64,000 nucleotides of DNA from G963422745 sp965214285 (GCA_965214285.1 OZ243946.1:1302001-1366000); one strand, 5' to 3'. Shown: positions 36,710 to 44,988, counted from the stretch's first letter. Program-made: numbers and translations. Notes: generated from the letters alone by a model not told the origin.

Positions 36710-36715
36710 ACTCTA
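36710..36715 (-). promoter_or_regulatory. -10 box (TAGAGT), copy B
   Basis: TAGAGT ends 7 nt before the ATG at 36702. TTGGAA lies 17 nt further upstream as a possible -35. TGTCACACCCCTCC lies between the two. Confidence 0.55.
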
Positions 36716-36934
36716 TCGGAGGGGTGTGACACTTCCAACGTCTGTTCACGAAAGCCATGAGAAATCAGTGTTGATCGAGCTTCCCGAACCTGCCAGCAGA
36801 AACCGGGGCCTTGCCCAGCTACCCCACCCTCGGGCACGGCCACACCCCAGGCCGCGCCAGCCAGATCACCGGCCGGACCGGCGGGATCGAAGGCCAGGCT
36901 GCCCGTGGATTCGAGTAGATCGTGCATGGGGCGG

Positions 36935-36940
36935 ACCCTA
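36935..36940 (-). promoter_or_regulatory. -10 box (TAGGGT), copy C
   Basis: TAGGGT ends 7 nt before the ATG at 36927. Its TAG is also the stop codon of the upstream fragment ORF. TGTCACACCCCCTC just upstream is shared with copy B. Confidence 0.55.
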
Positions 36941-37384
36941 TTGAGGGGGTGTGACAGTTTCGTTCCGACAGCCCCAGCCCCCCCCCCCCCCCCCCCCCCC
37001 CCCCGCAGCCCGACCGCCGGTCGAGTCATCGGCCGCACCGGCAGCCCCACCAGCCTGGCGGCCCTGACCACCAGCAGAGCCGTCGGCAGGCAACGCCAGG
37101 CCATTGGCGTCACCGGCTCGACCGCTGGCCTCGCATGACGGAGCGGCCACCAGTCCAGGCTGGTCGATGGCAGAGTCCGCCCGCCGGCGAGCGTCGTCTC
37201 GCAGCGTCATCCCGTGGACTCCCGCCGCGGCGAGCCGCTCAGCGGTGCCCGCGACGACAGGCTCAGCCGTAGACGCAGGCTCGGAGGCTTCGGCTGCCAG
37301 GTACGCCCGGACCTCGACTTCGCTACGGAAGCCGACGACAGCTTCGGGACCGACGGCCGAGCACCCGAGCTTCCAGGCCATCAT
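36938..37384 (-). pseudogene. Fragment ORF (148 codons) containing the poly-G tract
   Basis: It opens MMAWKLGCSAVGPEAVVGF on the minus strand. From about residue 69 (AIDQPGLVAAPSCEASGRAG, GLALPADGSAG) it matches the disordered N-terminus of the HNH protein (AINQPGLAADPAGAAGGRAG, GLTLPADGRTG). A 27-nt G tract then codes for nine glycines, and the frame ends at 36938. The first ~60 residues are unrecognised. Confidence 0.5.
36978..37004. repeat. 27-nt poly-C (poly-G on the minus strand) homopolymer
   Basis: An uninterrupted run of 27 C inside the HNH unit. Loss of one base would join the upstream fragment ORF to the frame that runs into the HNH start. A possible phase-variation tract or an unstable relic; the length may also carry sequencing error. 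Confidence 0.85.
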
Positions 37385-37401
37385 CCTTCCAGGCCATCAT
37401 C
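37370..37401. repeat. 16-bp exact tandem duplication near the right end of the HNH unit
   Basis: CTTCCAGGCCATCATC occurs twice in direct succession (37370-37385, 37386-37401). Confidence 0.85.
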
Positions 37402-37436
37402 GCTGCCCATGTCACTTCCGATGCCCTGACACATCA

Positions 37437-37452
37437 CTTGCCGATGTCCTGA
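37437..37452 (-). repeat. Right 16-bp inverted repeat of the HNH unit
   Basis: CTTGCCGATGTCCTGA, the exact inverse of 34054-34069. A looser copy (CACTTCCGATGCCCTGA) lies just inside it at about 37414-37430. Confidence 0.75.
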
Positions 37453-37524
37453 ACCACCACATCGGGCGAAGCGGCGGGTTTGGACCGTTCGGGCCGTCGG
37501 CGCATGGCCCGAGACGGGCGCGCA

Positions 37525-37530
37525 TACCCT
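37525..37530 (+). promoter_or_regulatory. Leaderless -10 box (TACCCT) of hisS-aspS
   Basis: TACCCT ends 8 nt before the hisS ATG at 37539. Confidence 0.55.
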
Positions 37531-37538
37531 GAGCGGTC

Positions 37539-38897
37539 ATGGCGCGCCCCGACTTCACAGCCCCAAAGGGCACCCGAGACGTCCTCTGGCCCTCCTCGGC
37601 GCGCCAGCGGGCGCTGGTCGACCGTTTCGCGGAGATGGCATCCGCGGCCGGCTTCGGCCTGCTGGTGTCGCCGATCTTCGAGGATCTGGGCGTCTTCCGG
37701 CGGCTCGGCGAGTCCACCGACATCGTGCAAAAGGAGATGTTCGACTTCTTCGACAAGGGCGACCCGCCTCAGCAGTTCGCCCTGCGCCCCGAGCTGACCG
37801 CCTCCGTGTGCCGGGCCTACGCCGAGCACCGGCCCGTCGCCCCCTGGAAGATCTGGTACGAAGGCCCGCAGTTCCGCTACGAGCGGCCCCAGGCAGGCCG
37901 CTACCGCCAGTTCAGCCAGGTCGGCGTGGAGCTGCTCGGCAGCGACGACCCTCAGGCCGACATCGACGTGATCGCGCTCGGCCATCGGTTCCTGGAGAGC
38001 CTCGGCCTGCGCCAGGTCACGCTGCTGCTCAACAGCCTGGGCGACCCCGCCGACCGGGCGGCGTATGGCGAGGCCCTGGGGAGCTACCTGCACGACCATG
38101 CAGCGGACCTCAGCGAGCAGAGCCGGCTCACGCTGGAGCGCAGCCCGCTGCGGGTGCTCGACTCCAAGCGGCCCGCGGATGCCGCCGTGATCGCCTCGGC
38201 CCCGCTGATCGGCGATTTCGGTAGCAGCGCGGCGAGCGAGCACTTCGCGGCAGTGCGAGCCGGGCTCGACACGCTGGGCATCGCCTGTGAGATCGCCCCT
38301 CGCCTGGTGCGCGGCCTGGACTACTACGGCCGCACCGCCTTCGAGTACACAGCCGACGCCCTCGGCGCCGCCCAGGATGCGGTTGGCGGCGGCGGTCGCT
38401 ACGACGGCTTGGTGGAGGCCCTCGGCGGGCCGCCCACGCCCGGCGTCGGCTTCGCCCTGGGCGTCGAGCGGGTCCTGTTGGCCTGCGACGCCGAGGAGGT
38501 CTTCGCGGCGCCGTCTGCGTCGCTGGCGGTGTTCGTGGTCGACGTGACCGGCGGCAGCGAGGCGCTGGTCCTCTGCGACGAGCTGCGCGCCGCCGGCATC
38601 TCAGCGGACCGCAGCTACGGCGGCCGTTCGATGAAGGCCCAGATGAAGCAGGCCGACCGCTCCGGGGCGCGATTCGCGGCGATCATCGGCGCGGACGAGG
38701 CGGCCGCGGGCGAGGTGTCGCTGCGTGACCTGCGCGGCCTCGGCGAAGCAGCCGCAGGCGGGGCAGCCCCCGACGGCAGCGGGTCCCAGCAGCGGGTGCC
38801 GCGCACAGAGCTGGCCCGCCTGGTTTGCGCGGCCCTGGCAGAGACCGTGCCCGGCGCCGCGCCGGAGACCCCGCCCGAAGCCGAGCAGCCGTCATGA
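37539..38897 (+). CDS. hisS: Histidine--tRNA ligase
   Basis: A 452-residue class II synthetase. FTAPKGTRDVLWP opens the protein, ALRPELTASVCRAY is motif 1/2 context, and RYERPQAGRYRQFSQVGVE is motif 2. LVRGLDYYGRTAFEY is the HisA histidine-binding motif, and GVGFALGVERVLL motif 3. The C-terminal anticodon domain is present. The stop overlaps the aspS ATG (ATGA), a pairing common in bacteria. Confidence 0.96.
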   Translation: MARPDFTAPKGTRDVLWPSSARQRALVDRFAEMASAAGFGLLVSPIFEDLGVFRRLGESTDIVQKEMFDFFDKGDPPQQFALRPELTASVCRAYAEHRPVAPWKIWYEGPQFRYERPQAGRYRQFSQVGVELLGSDDPQADIDVIALGHRFLESLGLRQVTLLLNSLGDPADRAAYGEALGSYLHDHAADLSEQSRLTLERSPLRVLDSKRPADAAVIASAPLIGDFGSSAASEHFAAVRAGLDTLGIACEIAPRLVRGLDYYGRTAFEYTADALGAAQDAVGGGGRYDGLVEALGGPPTPGVGFALGVERVLLACDAEEVFAAPSASLAVFVVDVTGGSEALVLCDELRAAGISADRSYGGRSMKAQMKQADRSGARFAAIIGADEAAAGEVSLRDLRGLGEAAAGGAAPDGSGSQQRVPRTELARLVCAALAETVPGAAPETPPEAEQPS

Positions 38898-40672
38898 GCA
38901 GCGACCCCCACAGAGACCCGCTGAGCACTGCCATGCGCAGCGACATGTGCGGGCGGCTCAGCGCGGCCGACGCCGGGCGCGCCGTCAGCGTCTGCGGCTG
39001 GGTCGACCGCCGCCGCGAGCACGGCGAGCACCTGGCGTTCATCGACCTGCGAGACCACACCGGCGTGGTGCAGTGCGTCGTCAACCGCAGCCACGACCTG
39101 CGCAGCGAGTACGTGGTCCGCATGAGCGGCACCGTCCGCATGCGCCCCGACGACACCGCCAACCCCGAGCTGGCCACCGGCGAGGTGGAGATAGAGGTCG
39201 CCGACATCGAGATCCTGGCCGCCGCCGAGCCGCCGCCGTTCCCCCTCGACGAGCGCACCGAGGTCGACGAGACGTTGCGCCTTCGCCACCGCTACGTCGA
39301 CCTGCGCAAGGCGCGCCTGCAGCGCAACCTGCGGCTCCGTGCGCAGGTCAACAGCGCCATCCGCGCAGGCATGGAGGCCCAGGGCTTCGTGGAGATCGAG
39401 ACTCCGATGCTGGTGGCGTCCACCCCCGAGGGGGCACGCGACTTTGTGGTGCCGTCGCGCAAGGAGCCGGGCTCGTTCTACGCCCTGCCCCAGAGCCCGC
39501 AGCTGTTCAAGCAGCTCTGCATGGTCGGCGGGATCGACCGCTACTACCAGATCGCCCGCTGCCTGCGCGACGAGGATCTGCGCGCCGACCGCCAGTTCGA
39601 GTTCATGCAGCTCGACGCCGAGATGAGCTTCGCGGACCGAGACGACGTGTTCGCCGCCATCTCACACGCCGTCGCCGGCGCCGTCGAGGCCGTCCGCGGC
39701 GAGCGCCCCGGCGAGTTCGGCGTGATCACCTGGCACGACGCCATGGAGCGCTTCGGCTCCGACAAGCCCGACATGCGCTTCGGCATGGAGCTGACCGAGC
39801 TGACCGAGATTTTCGCCGGCACCTCGGTGCGGGTGTTCCAGGCGCCCTGCGTGAAGGGCATCCGCCTGCCCGGCGGGGCAGAGGCCCTGAGCCGCTCCGA
39901 GATCGACGCCCTGGTTTTTGCCGCCCAGCGCTGGGGGGCGAAAGGCCTGGCCTGGATGCGCGTCATCGACGGCGACGCCGGCCCGGCGCTCGATGGCGGT
40001 GTCGCCAAGCTGCTCAGCGCAGAGGAGTCCTCGGCGGTCACAGCCGCCCTCGGCGCCGCGGCCGGCGACATGGTGTTCCTGGTCGCCGACGAGCGGCCGC
40101 TGGTGCGCCGCGTGCTCGGCCTGCTGCGCCTGGAGCTGGGCCGCCCGCCGGTCGACGAGGGCGACCTGAGCTTCGTGTGGGTGATCGACTTCCCGCTGTT
40201 CGAGGTCATCGGAGACGACGGCCTGCCGGTGTCGTCGCATCATCCCTTCACGATGCCCCACGCAGACGACCTCGCCATGCTCGACGGCGACAGCGCCGAG
40301 CTGCTGGCGGTGCGTTCGCAGGCTTATGACCTGGTCCTCAACGGCTGGGAGCTGGGCTCGGGCTCGATCCGGATCAGCGACGCCGCCGTCCAGAACCGCA
40401 TCTTCGAGCTGCTGGGCATCCCGCCGGAGCAGATCCAGGCCAGGTTCGGGTTCTTCCTGGACGCCTTCGGATACGGCGTGCCGCCCCACGGCGGGTTCGC
40501 CTTCGGCATCGACCGCCTGACCGCGCTGCTGGTCGGCGAGACCAACATCCGCGAGGTGATCGCCTTCCCCAAGACCCAGTCCGGCGCCGATCCCCTCACC
40601 AGCGCGCCGTCGCCGATCGGCGCCGGTCATCTCGAAGAGCTGGGGCTGCGGGCGCTGCCGCCCCCCAAGTAG
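38894..40672 (+). CDS. aspS: Aspartate--tRNA(Asp/Asn) ligase
   Basis: A 592-residue bacterial-type AspRS. It has an N-terminal OB-fold (VSVCGWVDRRREHGEHLAFIDLRD) and motif 2 (RCLRDEDLRADRQFEFMQLD). A GAD insertion domain (about 285-420) and motif 3 (GGFAFGIDRLTALL) follow, ending FPKTQSGADPLTSAPS. Whether it also charges tRNA-Asn cannot be told here. Confidence 0.96.
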   Translation: MSSDPHRDPLSTAMRSDMCGRLSAADAGRAVSVCGWVDRRREHGEHLAFIDLRDHTGVVQCVVNRSHDLRSEYVVRMSGTVRMRPDDTANPELATGEVEIEVADIEILAAAEPPPFPLDERTEVDETLRLRHRYVDLRKARLQRNLRLRAQVNSAIRAGMEAQGFVEIETPMLVASTPEGARDFVVPSRKEPGSFYALPQSPQLFKQLCMVGGIDRYYQIARCLRDEDLRADRQFEFMQLDAEMSFADRDDVFAAISHAVAGAVEAVRGERPGEFGVITWHDAMERFGSDKPDMRFGMELTELTEIFAGTSVRVFQAPCVKGIRLPGGAEALSRSEIDALVFAAQRWGAKGLAWMRVIDGDAGPALDGGVAKLLSAEESSAVTAALGAAAGDMVFLVADERPLVRRVLGLLRLELGRPPVDEGDLSFVWVIDFPLFEVIGDDGLPVSSHHPFTMPHADDLAMLDGDSAELLAVRSQAYDLVLNGWELGSGSIRISDAAVQNRIFELLGIPPEQIQARFGFFLDAFGYGVPPHGGFAFGIDRLTALLVGETNIREVIAFPKTQSGADPLTSAPSPIGAGHLEELGLRALPPPK

Positions 40673-40687
40673 GCCCGAGTCAGGCCC

Positions 40688-42016
40688 ATGGCGTCGAGCC
40701 CCGCCTCTGGCGACCTGTTCACAGCAGCCGCCGAGCAGCGGCTGGCGGCGCGGGCGCCGTTGGCGGCACGGCTGCGGCCCCGCCGCCTCGACGACGTGGT
40801 CGGCCAGGCGCATCTGCTGGCGCCGGGCCGCCCGCTGCGCAGCCTGATCGAGTCCGACCGGCTGTCGTCGGTGATCTTCTGGGGGCCGCCGGGCACCGGC
40901 AAGACCTCGCTGGCGCGCCTTGTGGCCGACGCCACCGACAAGGCGTTCATCGAGCTCTCGGCGGTGGCGGCCTCGGTCAAGGACGTGCGCGCCGTGATCG
41001 CCGCGGCCCGCGAACGCCTCGGCGAGCGCGGCACGGGCACGATCCTGTTCCTCGACGAGGTGCACCGTTTCAACCGCGCCCAGCAGGACACCCTGCTGCC
41101 TGCGGTGGAGGAGGGGCTGCTGGTGCTGATCGGGGCCACCACCGAGAACCCGTTTTTCGAGGTCAACCCGCCGCTGATGTCGCGCAGCACCCTGTTCCGG
41201 CTGCGCCCGCTCGGCGACGACGACCTCACCGAGCTGGTGCGCCGCGGCCTGACCGCAGAGGGCGCCACGGCCGAGCCCGCAGCGGTCGAGCATCTGGCGG
41301 CGACCGCCGCCGGCGACGGGCGCCATGCCCTCACCGGGGTCGAGGTGGCGGTGGCGCTCGCTGCGGACCGAGCCGGGGCAGGGCCGTCCGAGCAGGCCGG
41401 GCCGGTCGAGGTCAGCCTCGCCGATGCCGAGGCGGCGGTCGACATCCGGGCCGTCCGCTACGGCCGCGACGGCCATTTCGACATCGCCAGCGCCTTCATC
41501 AAGAGCATCCGCGGCTCGGACCCCGACGCCGGCCTGTACTGGCTGGCCCGCATGCTCGAAGCCGGCGAGGACGCCCGCTTCATCGCCCGTCGCCTGGTGA
41601 TCCTCGCCTCCGAGGACATCGGCATGGCCGACCCGCATGCGCTGCTGGTCGCCGACGCCGCGGCGCGTGCCGTGGAGTTCGTCGGCCTGCCCGAGGCTCA
41701 GCTCAACCTGGCCCAGGCCGTGATCCACCTGGCCACGGCGCCCAAGTCCAACCGGGTTACTACCGCCCTGGCCGCGGCAGCCGCGGACGCAGCGGCCACG
41801 GGCGCGGCGCTGGTCCCGGCGCATCTGCGCGACGCCCACTATCGGGGCGCGGCCTCGCTCGGCCACGGCAAGGGCTATGAGTACCCCCATGACTTCCCCG
41901 AGGGCTGGGTGGCCCAGCAGTACCGCCCCGAAGAGGTGTCCGAGCGGGTCTACTACGAGCCCTCCGAGCACGGCCGCGAAGGCCGGGCGGGCGAGGACTG
42001 GCCCGGACGTGCTTGA
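40688..42016 (+). CDS. rarA: Replication-associated recombination protein A (AAA+ ATPase)
   Basis: A 442-residue clamp-loader-like ATPase (MgsA/RarA) acting at stalled replication forks. RPRRLDDVVGQAHLL is the start of the AAA domain, WGPPGTGKTSLA Walker A, FLDEVHRFNRAQQD Walker B and GATTENPFFEV sensor 1. The C-terminal tetramerisation domain includes SAFIKSIRGSDPDAGLYWLARMLEAG. Its stop overlaps a TTG of the next gene. Confidence 0.95.
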   Translation: MASSPASGDLFTAAAEQRLAARAPLAARLRPRRLDDVVGQAHLLAPGRPLRSLIESDRLSSVIFWGPPGTGKTSLARLVADATDKAFIELSAVAASVKDVRAVIAAARERLGERGTGTILFLDEVHRFNRAQQDTLLPAVEEGLLVLIGATTENPFFEVNPPLMSRSTLFRLRPLGDDDLTELVRRGLTAEGATAEPAAVEHLAATAAGDGRHALTGVEVAVALAADRAGAGPSEQAGPVEVSLADAEAAVDIRAVRYGRDGHFDIASAFIKSIRGSDPDAGLYWLARMLEAGEDARFIARRLVILASEDIGMADPHALLVADAAARAVEFVGLPEAQLNLAQAVIHLATAPKSNRVTTALAAAAADAAATGAALVPAHLRDAHYRGAASLGHGKGYEYPHDFPEGWVAQQYRPEEVSERVYYEPSEHGREGRAGEDWPGRA

Positions 42017-42024
42017 CTGAGGCG

Positions 42025-42465
42025 ATGTCTGCCGTCGAGCTCGCCGCTGTGGTCGTCACCGTCGTCTGCCTGGCGGTGGTGGTGGTGCTGGTGCTGGCCG
42101 TGCAGGCGCTGGTGCGCACCCTGCGGGAGCTGCGCCTGACCGTGGACGAGCTGCGCTCGGCCACGCTGCCGATGGTGGACGACCTGCACAGCACCGTCGA
42201 CAAGGCCGGCAAGGAGCTCGAGCGCGTCGACGGCGTGATCGACCGGGCCGAGCGGATCACCGCCACCGTGGACGTGGCGGGCCGGCTCACCTACAAGGCG
42301 ATGGCCCCGCCGCTGATCAAGACGCTGTCGCTGGTGCGCGGCGTCGCGGGTGCCCGCTACCGGCTGGCCACGCCCCGCTCGGCGAGATCGCAACGGCCCG
42401 GCGTGAGCAGCGGGCCTCGCAGGCGCCGGCGGCGTCAACTGCAGGCCCGAGGCAAGAGCCGATGA
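42025..42465 (+). CDS. DUF948-family membrane-anchored protein
   Basis: A 146-residue protein with one N-terminal membrane helix (VELAAVVVTVVCLAVVVVLV). A helical coiled-coil-like stretch (TLRELRLTVDELRSATLPMVDDLHSTVDKAGKELERVD) and a strongly basic tail follow. It matches DUF948 in layout and in its usual place between rarA and alaS. The TTG at 42013, overlapping the rarA stop, is an alternative start. Function unknown. Confidence 0.75.
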   Translation: MSAVELAAVVVTVVCLAVVVVLVLAVQALVRTLRELRLTVDELRSATLPMVDDLHSTVDKAGKELERVDGVIDRAERITATVDVAGRLTYKAMAPPLIKTLSLVRGVAGARYRLATPRSARSQRPGVSSGPRRRRRRQLQARGKSR

Positions 42466-42482
42466 GCGAGACGACGCGATGA
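42462..42482 (+). other. 6-codon micro-ORF relaying two small membrane genes
   Basis: ATG 42462 overlaps the DUF948 stop (ATGA) and opens MSETTR. Its TGA (42480-42482) overlaps the next ATG 42479 (ATGA). Confidence 0.4.
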
Positions 42483-42829
42483 AGCGGCTCGTCACGCTGG
42501 GCGTCGGCTACGGGCTGGGGCTGGCCACCTCGGTGTATGTGCGCAAGCGGCTGCGCCGGGCGGTCGATCGGGTGGCGCCCGAGCGGCTGCGAGCCGAGGC
42601 CGTCGCCCTCAGCAGCGACCTGGCCGCGCAGGCCCGGGCCACCGTGGAGCGCGCCAAGGAGCGCGTCGGCGACCTGCGCGACGCAGCCGCCGAGGGCATG
42701 GACACGATGCGCCAGGCCAACTCCGAGCTGCAGGCCGAGTTCGGTGCCGGCAGCGAGGCCCAGCAGGGCACTCCCGACGGCGCCGACCCCGAGAACCAGT
42801 CGCCGGGAGGCTTCCAACCCCGCCACTGA
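42479..42829 (+). CDS. Small membrane-associated protein (DUF6167-like)
   Basis: A 116-residue protein. A short hydrophobic N-terminus (LVTLGVGYGLGLATSVYV) is followed by RKRLRRAVDRVAPERLRAEAV, a long amphipathic helix (about 45-85) and a disordered acidic tail. This fits the small protein usually found between the DUF948 gene and alaS in actinobacteria. No enzymatic motif. Confidence 0.65.
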   Translation: MKRLVTLGVGYGLGLATSVYVRKRLRRAVDRVAPERLRAEAVALSSDLAAQARATVERAKERVGDLRDAAAEGMDTMRQANSELQAEFGAGSEAQQGTPDGADPENQSPGGFQPRH

Positions 42830-42840
42830 CCGCCCACAGA

Positions 42841-42858
42841 CAAGCCGCCGCCGGCTTG
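42841..42858. terminator. Hairpin after the DUF6167-like gene
   Basis: CAAGCCG, loop CCGC, CGGCTTG: a 7-bp stem 12 nt after the stop, followed by the palindrome GCCCGCGGGC. It lies in the 215-bp gap before a convergent gene, which otherwise shows nothing recognisable. Confidence 0.5.
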
Positions 42859-43044
42859 CCCGCGGGCAGGCCGCCGACTGTGCACCGGACAGGTCTGCCG
42901 CTGCCCACATGCAGGGTCGCGCATGCAGGGTCGGGCGAAGAGCCCGTAAGCACCGGGTACCGCGAGCTGATTCACCGCTCGGTCGCCAGACAGCCTGGCG
43001 GTGTCGTGAGAGATGGATGCTCGCGCCGAGTCGTCGTTCGGCGC

Positions 43045-44190
43045 TCAGTTGCTCCCCCTGCTCCCCCAGATGTTCTGCCAGTAGTCTTCAGGCGAAGGAA
43101 TCGGGACTGTCATGGTAGGGAGTTCCTCGCGCAGAAGCGCCAGCCGGTCCTCGTTTTCGTCCACGAACCTCTGCTGGTGATCGACGGTTGCCTCGTAGAC
43201 GACCTGGTCCAGCCGCTTGCTGCAGGCCACGTCCGCTGCCGCGATCTCCACCTCGATCGCCAGCAAGGCATCCAGATCGGCCTGGAACGCGGCGTCGATG
43301 TGTTCGTGGCCGCCCAACGCCCGCAAACGCTCCTGCAAGGGACCCGCGATGCCGTCGAGATACTCGCCGATCTCGTCCTGGCTGACGTAGTTGTGGCCGT
43401 GCTCGGCCATGCACTCGGACCACCCCGCGTGGGCCCCCACCACCCTGGGATCCGCATCGATCCGCGCACGCAGAGCTTGTCTGTCCTCCCAGAGCACACT
43501 GTGGACGATCCCAGGCGAGTCGAACCAGGCATTTGCTCGGATAGCGCACACCGCGTAGTACTGCTCCCAGGCCTCCAGCTCACTGGCGGACAGCCCGGCC
43601 TTGATCGCCTCGTTGGGATCCACATAGCTGGACTCGATCACCTGTGGCACGTCGAGACTGTCGGCGAACCCGTAGCCCCCTGTCGTCATGATCTCCTCGT
43701 CGGAGACGCTCGGCATCGCAGCTTCGTACTCAGCGTCGATCGCAGCCCAGTCCACCACCTCATAGCGGAACCCCTGCTCGGTCATGCACTCAAGGGTCTT
43801 CTCCTCGATGGCGACCATCGGCTCAGACGCAGCCGCGTGCTGCTCGGGAAACAGATCCGCCTCTAGTTCCCCGATGAAGGCCGACAGCGGGTAGACCCGC
43901 TCCTCGTAAGGCGTGAACCACTCCGGCTCCCCGTCATCGGCATCGTCCCTCTCGGGATCGCCACCGTCTGGATCAGCACCCTCAGGATCGGCGCCTTCAA
44001 CCGCCGAAGACCCGTCCCCCGCTGGCGCCACCGAGCCGTCTGTCTCGGCCTCGCTGGCCGCACCCTCACCAGCGGGCGGATCCTGCGCCGACTCCGAATC
44101 CGAGCCCGAACACGCCACCCCCAACACTGCGAGCAGAGCCACAGCCGCCAGCCATCTCAAGCCAAGCGCGTCAAGGCTCCAACCTGCCAT
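43045..44190 (-). CDS. Putative lipoprotein of unknown function
   Basis: A 381-residue minus-strand protein. The N-terminus WLAAVALLAVLGVACSGS is a lipoprotein signal with the lipid-attached cysteine at about position 27. A disordered Glu/Asp/Gly/Pro linker (~70 residues) follows, then a mostly helical, Glu/Ala-rich domain. Scattered cysteines occur in CMTEQGF, YYAVCAIRANAW, SECMAEHGH and VACSKRLD. I do not recognise the family. It lies 26 nt after the secreted-protein gene and interrupts the usual DUF6167-alaS order. Confidence 0.6.
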   Translation of the reverse strand: MAGWSLDALGLRWLAAVALLAVLGVACSGSDSESAQDPPAGEGAASEAETDGSVAPAGDGSSAVEGADPEGADPDGGDPERDDADDGEPEWFTPYEERVYPLSAFIGELEADLFPEQHAAASEPMVAIEEKTLECMTEQGFRYEVVDWAAIDAEYEAAMPSVSDEEIMTTGGYGFADSLDVPQVIESSYVDPNEAIKAGLSASELEAWEQYYAVCAIRANAWFDSPGIVHSVLWEDRQALRARIDADPRVVGAHAGWSECMAEHGHNYVSQDEIGEYLDGIAGPLQERLRALGGHEHIDAAFQADLDALLAIEVEIAAADVACSKRLDQVVYEATVDHQQRFVDENEDRLALLREELPTMTVPIPSPEDYWQNIWGSRGSN

Positions 44191-44216
44191 CAGGCCAGAC
44201 TCTCGGCGAGACGCTG

Positions 44217-44636
44217 TCAATAGGCGACGATGGGGCGCCAGCGGATCGGATCGCCAATGCCAGGGCGATTTATCCGCACGTGAGCGGCGGAGTTGCCCGT
44301 CTGGTCGAAGAACAGATGGTTCGTCCAATGCCGGCAGGATCGTGCTTGGTTGAAGTTTGTGCCGCCATCCCTGTAGACGGCCCACACGCAGTTCCCGTCG
44401 GTGTGCACATCGCGGACGCTGGCAGAGATGATGCCGTCCCAGTTGTAGGTCCCGGGGAACTGAATGCGCCATTTGCCCCAGACAGTGTCCTCGTCGACAT
44501 GCTCGTGAAAGTTCACCAGCAGGCCCCAGACATCCACCTGGTGGTTTGGGCCGCTGTGTGTGCTGATGGGTGCCGCTGTGGCGACCAGCAGCGACAGAGC
44601 GGCGATCACGCCGCTCAGGGCTCGCAGGACTCTCAT
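44217..44636 (-). CDS. Small secreted protein of unknown function
   Basis: A 139-residue minus-strand protein with a classical signal peptide (MRVLRALSGVIAALSLLVAT, cleavage near AAP). The mature part is aromatic-rich (WGLLVNFHEHVDEDTVWGKW, TYNWDGI, CVWAVYRDGGTN, CRHW) with two cysteines that could form a disulfide. No family recognised. It has the strongest ribosome site of the window (AAGGAGGAAGATC before ATG), unlike the leaderless housekeeping genes. Probably cotranscribed with the lipoprotein. Confidence 0.6.
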   Translation of the reverse strand: MRVLRALSGVIAALSLLVATAAPISTHSGPNHQVDVWGLLVNFHEHVDEDTVWGKWRIQFPGTYNWDGIISASVRDVHTDGNCVWAVYRDGGTNFNQARSCRHWTNHLFFDQTGNSAAHVRINRPGIGDPIRWRPIVAY

Positions 44637-44687
44637 GATCTTCCTCCTTGTGAAAGGGTTGGCCTCGGTGCGGTTGACCTAGGCCAG

Positions 44688-44699
44688 GTACGACCGTAC
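44688..44699 (-). promoter_or_regulatory. Small inverted repeat upstream of the secreted-protein gene
   Basis: GTACG-AC-CGTAC, 5-bp arms with a 2-nt centre, about 50 nt upstream of the start. It could be an operator; no other support. Confidence 0.25.
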
Positions 44700-44910
44700 T
44701 TGATCCACCCGACGCGCGCAAGGGGGATTGCCTCGGGTCCGCTCGGAGGCCCCAGGCGGCGGCCGGGCTGCCGATCCAGGTGGCCGGAGAGACCCGCGGA
44801 CCGCGGTGCGGGCAGCGTTCGTCGGCAGCCAGACCGAGGCCAGGTGAGCTCGGTCGCGCACCGCGGCTCGCGGTGGCGCGGGGTCAGCGGAGGCGGTGAG
44901 CGACGGTGCC

Positions 44911-44988
44911 TTAGAGCATGCCGGCGATCACGACGGCGCCGCCCACGAACGTGGCGACCTCGGGGCTCTCGCCGAAGGCGACCCAGGC
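44911..44988 (-). pseudogene. C-terminal remnant of an EamA/DMT-type transporter
   Basis: The minus strand reads AWVAFGESPEVATFVGGAVV followed by IAGML and a stop, 25 residues. This matches the final helix pair typical of EamA-family permeases. Nothing upstream continues the frame; it breaks at a GC-rich hairpin. The rest of the 426-bp gap between 44637 and 45062 holds no gene I can support. Confidence 0.5.

Larger units (their letters stand above)
36484..36927 (-). pseudogene. Two fused, truncated copies of the HNH gene's 5' end
   Basis: ATG 36927 opens MHDLLESTGSLAFDPAGPAG and runs in frame through a second copy at 36702 (MNDLSNPCGPVALDPAG), stopping at 36484. The true gene starts MNDLPNPSEALALDPAGP. 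Both copies keep the -10 box and spacing of the real gene. The stop overlaps the real ATG (ATGA). It encodes no DUF222 or HNH part. Confidence 0.7.

Noticed and set aside
34054..37452. A complete insertion sequence
   Set aside because: Inverted repeats are present, but no transposase or DDE-type frame is recognisable and no target duplication is evident, so only a candidate non-autonomous unit is claimed.
39662..41971. A 769-codon minus-strand frame across aspS and rarA
   Set aside because: Antisense shadow of two well-supported synthetase/ATPase genes; no recognisable domain.
43045..44721. A longer lipoprotein frame starting at 44721
   Set aside because: It would run through the secreted-protein gene in another frame; the lipobox signal places the start at 44190.
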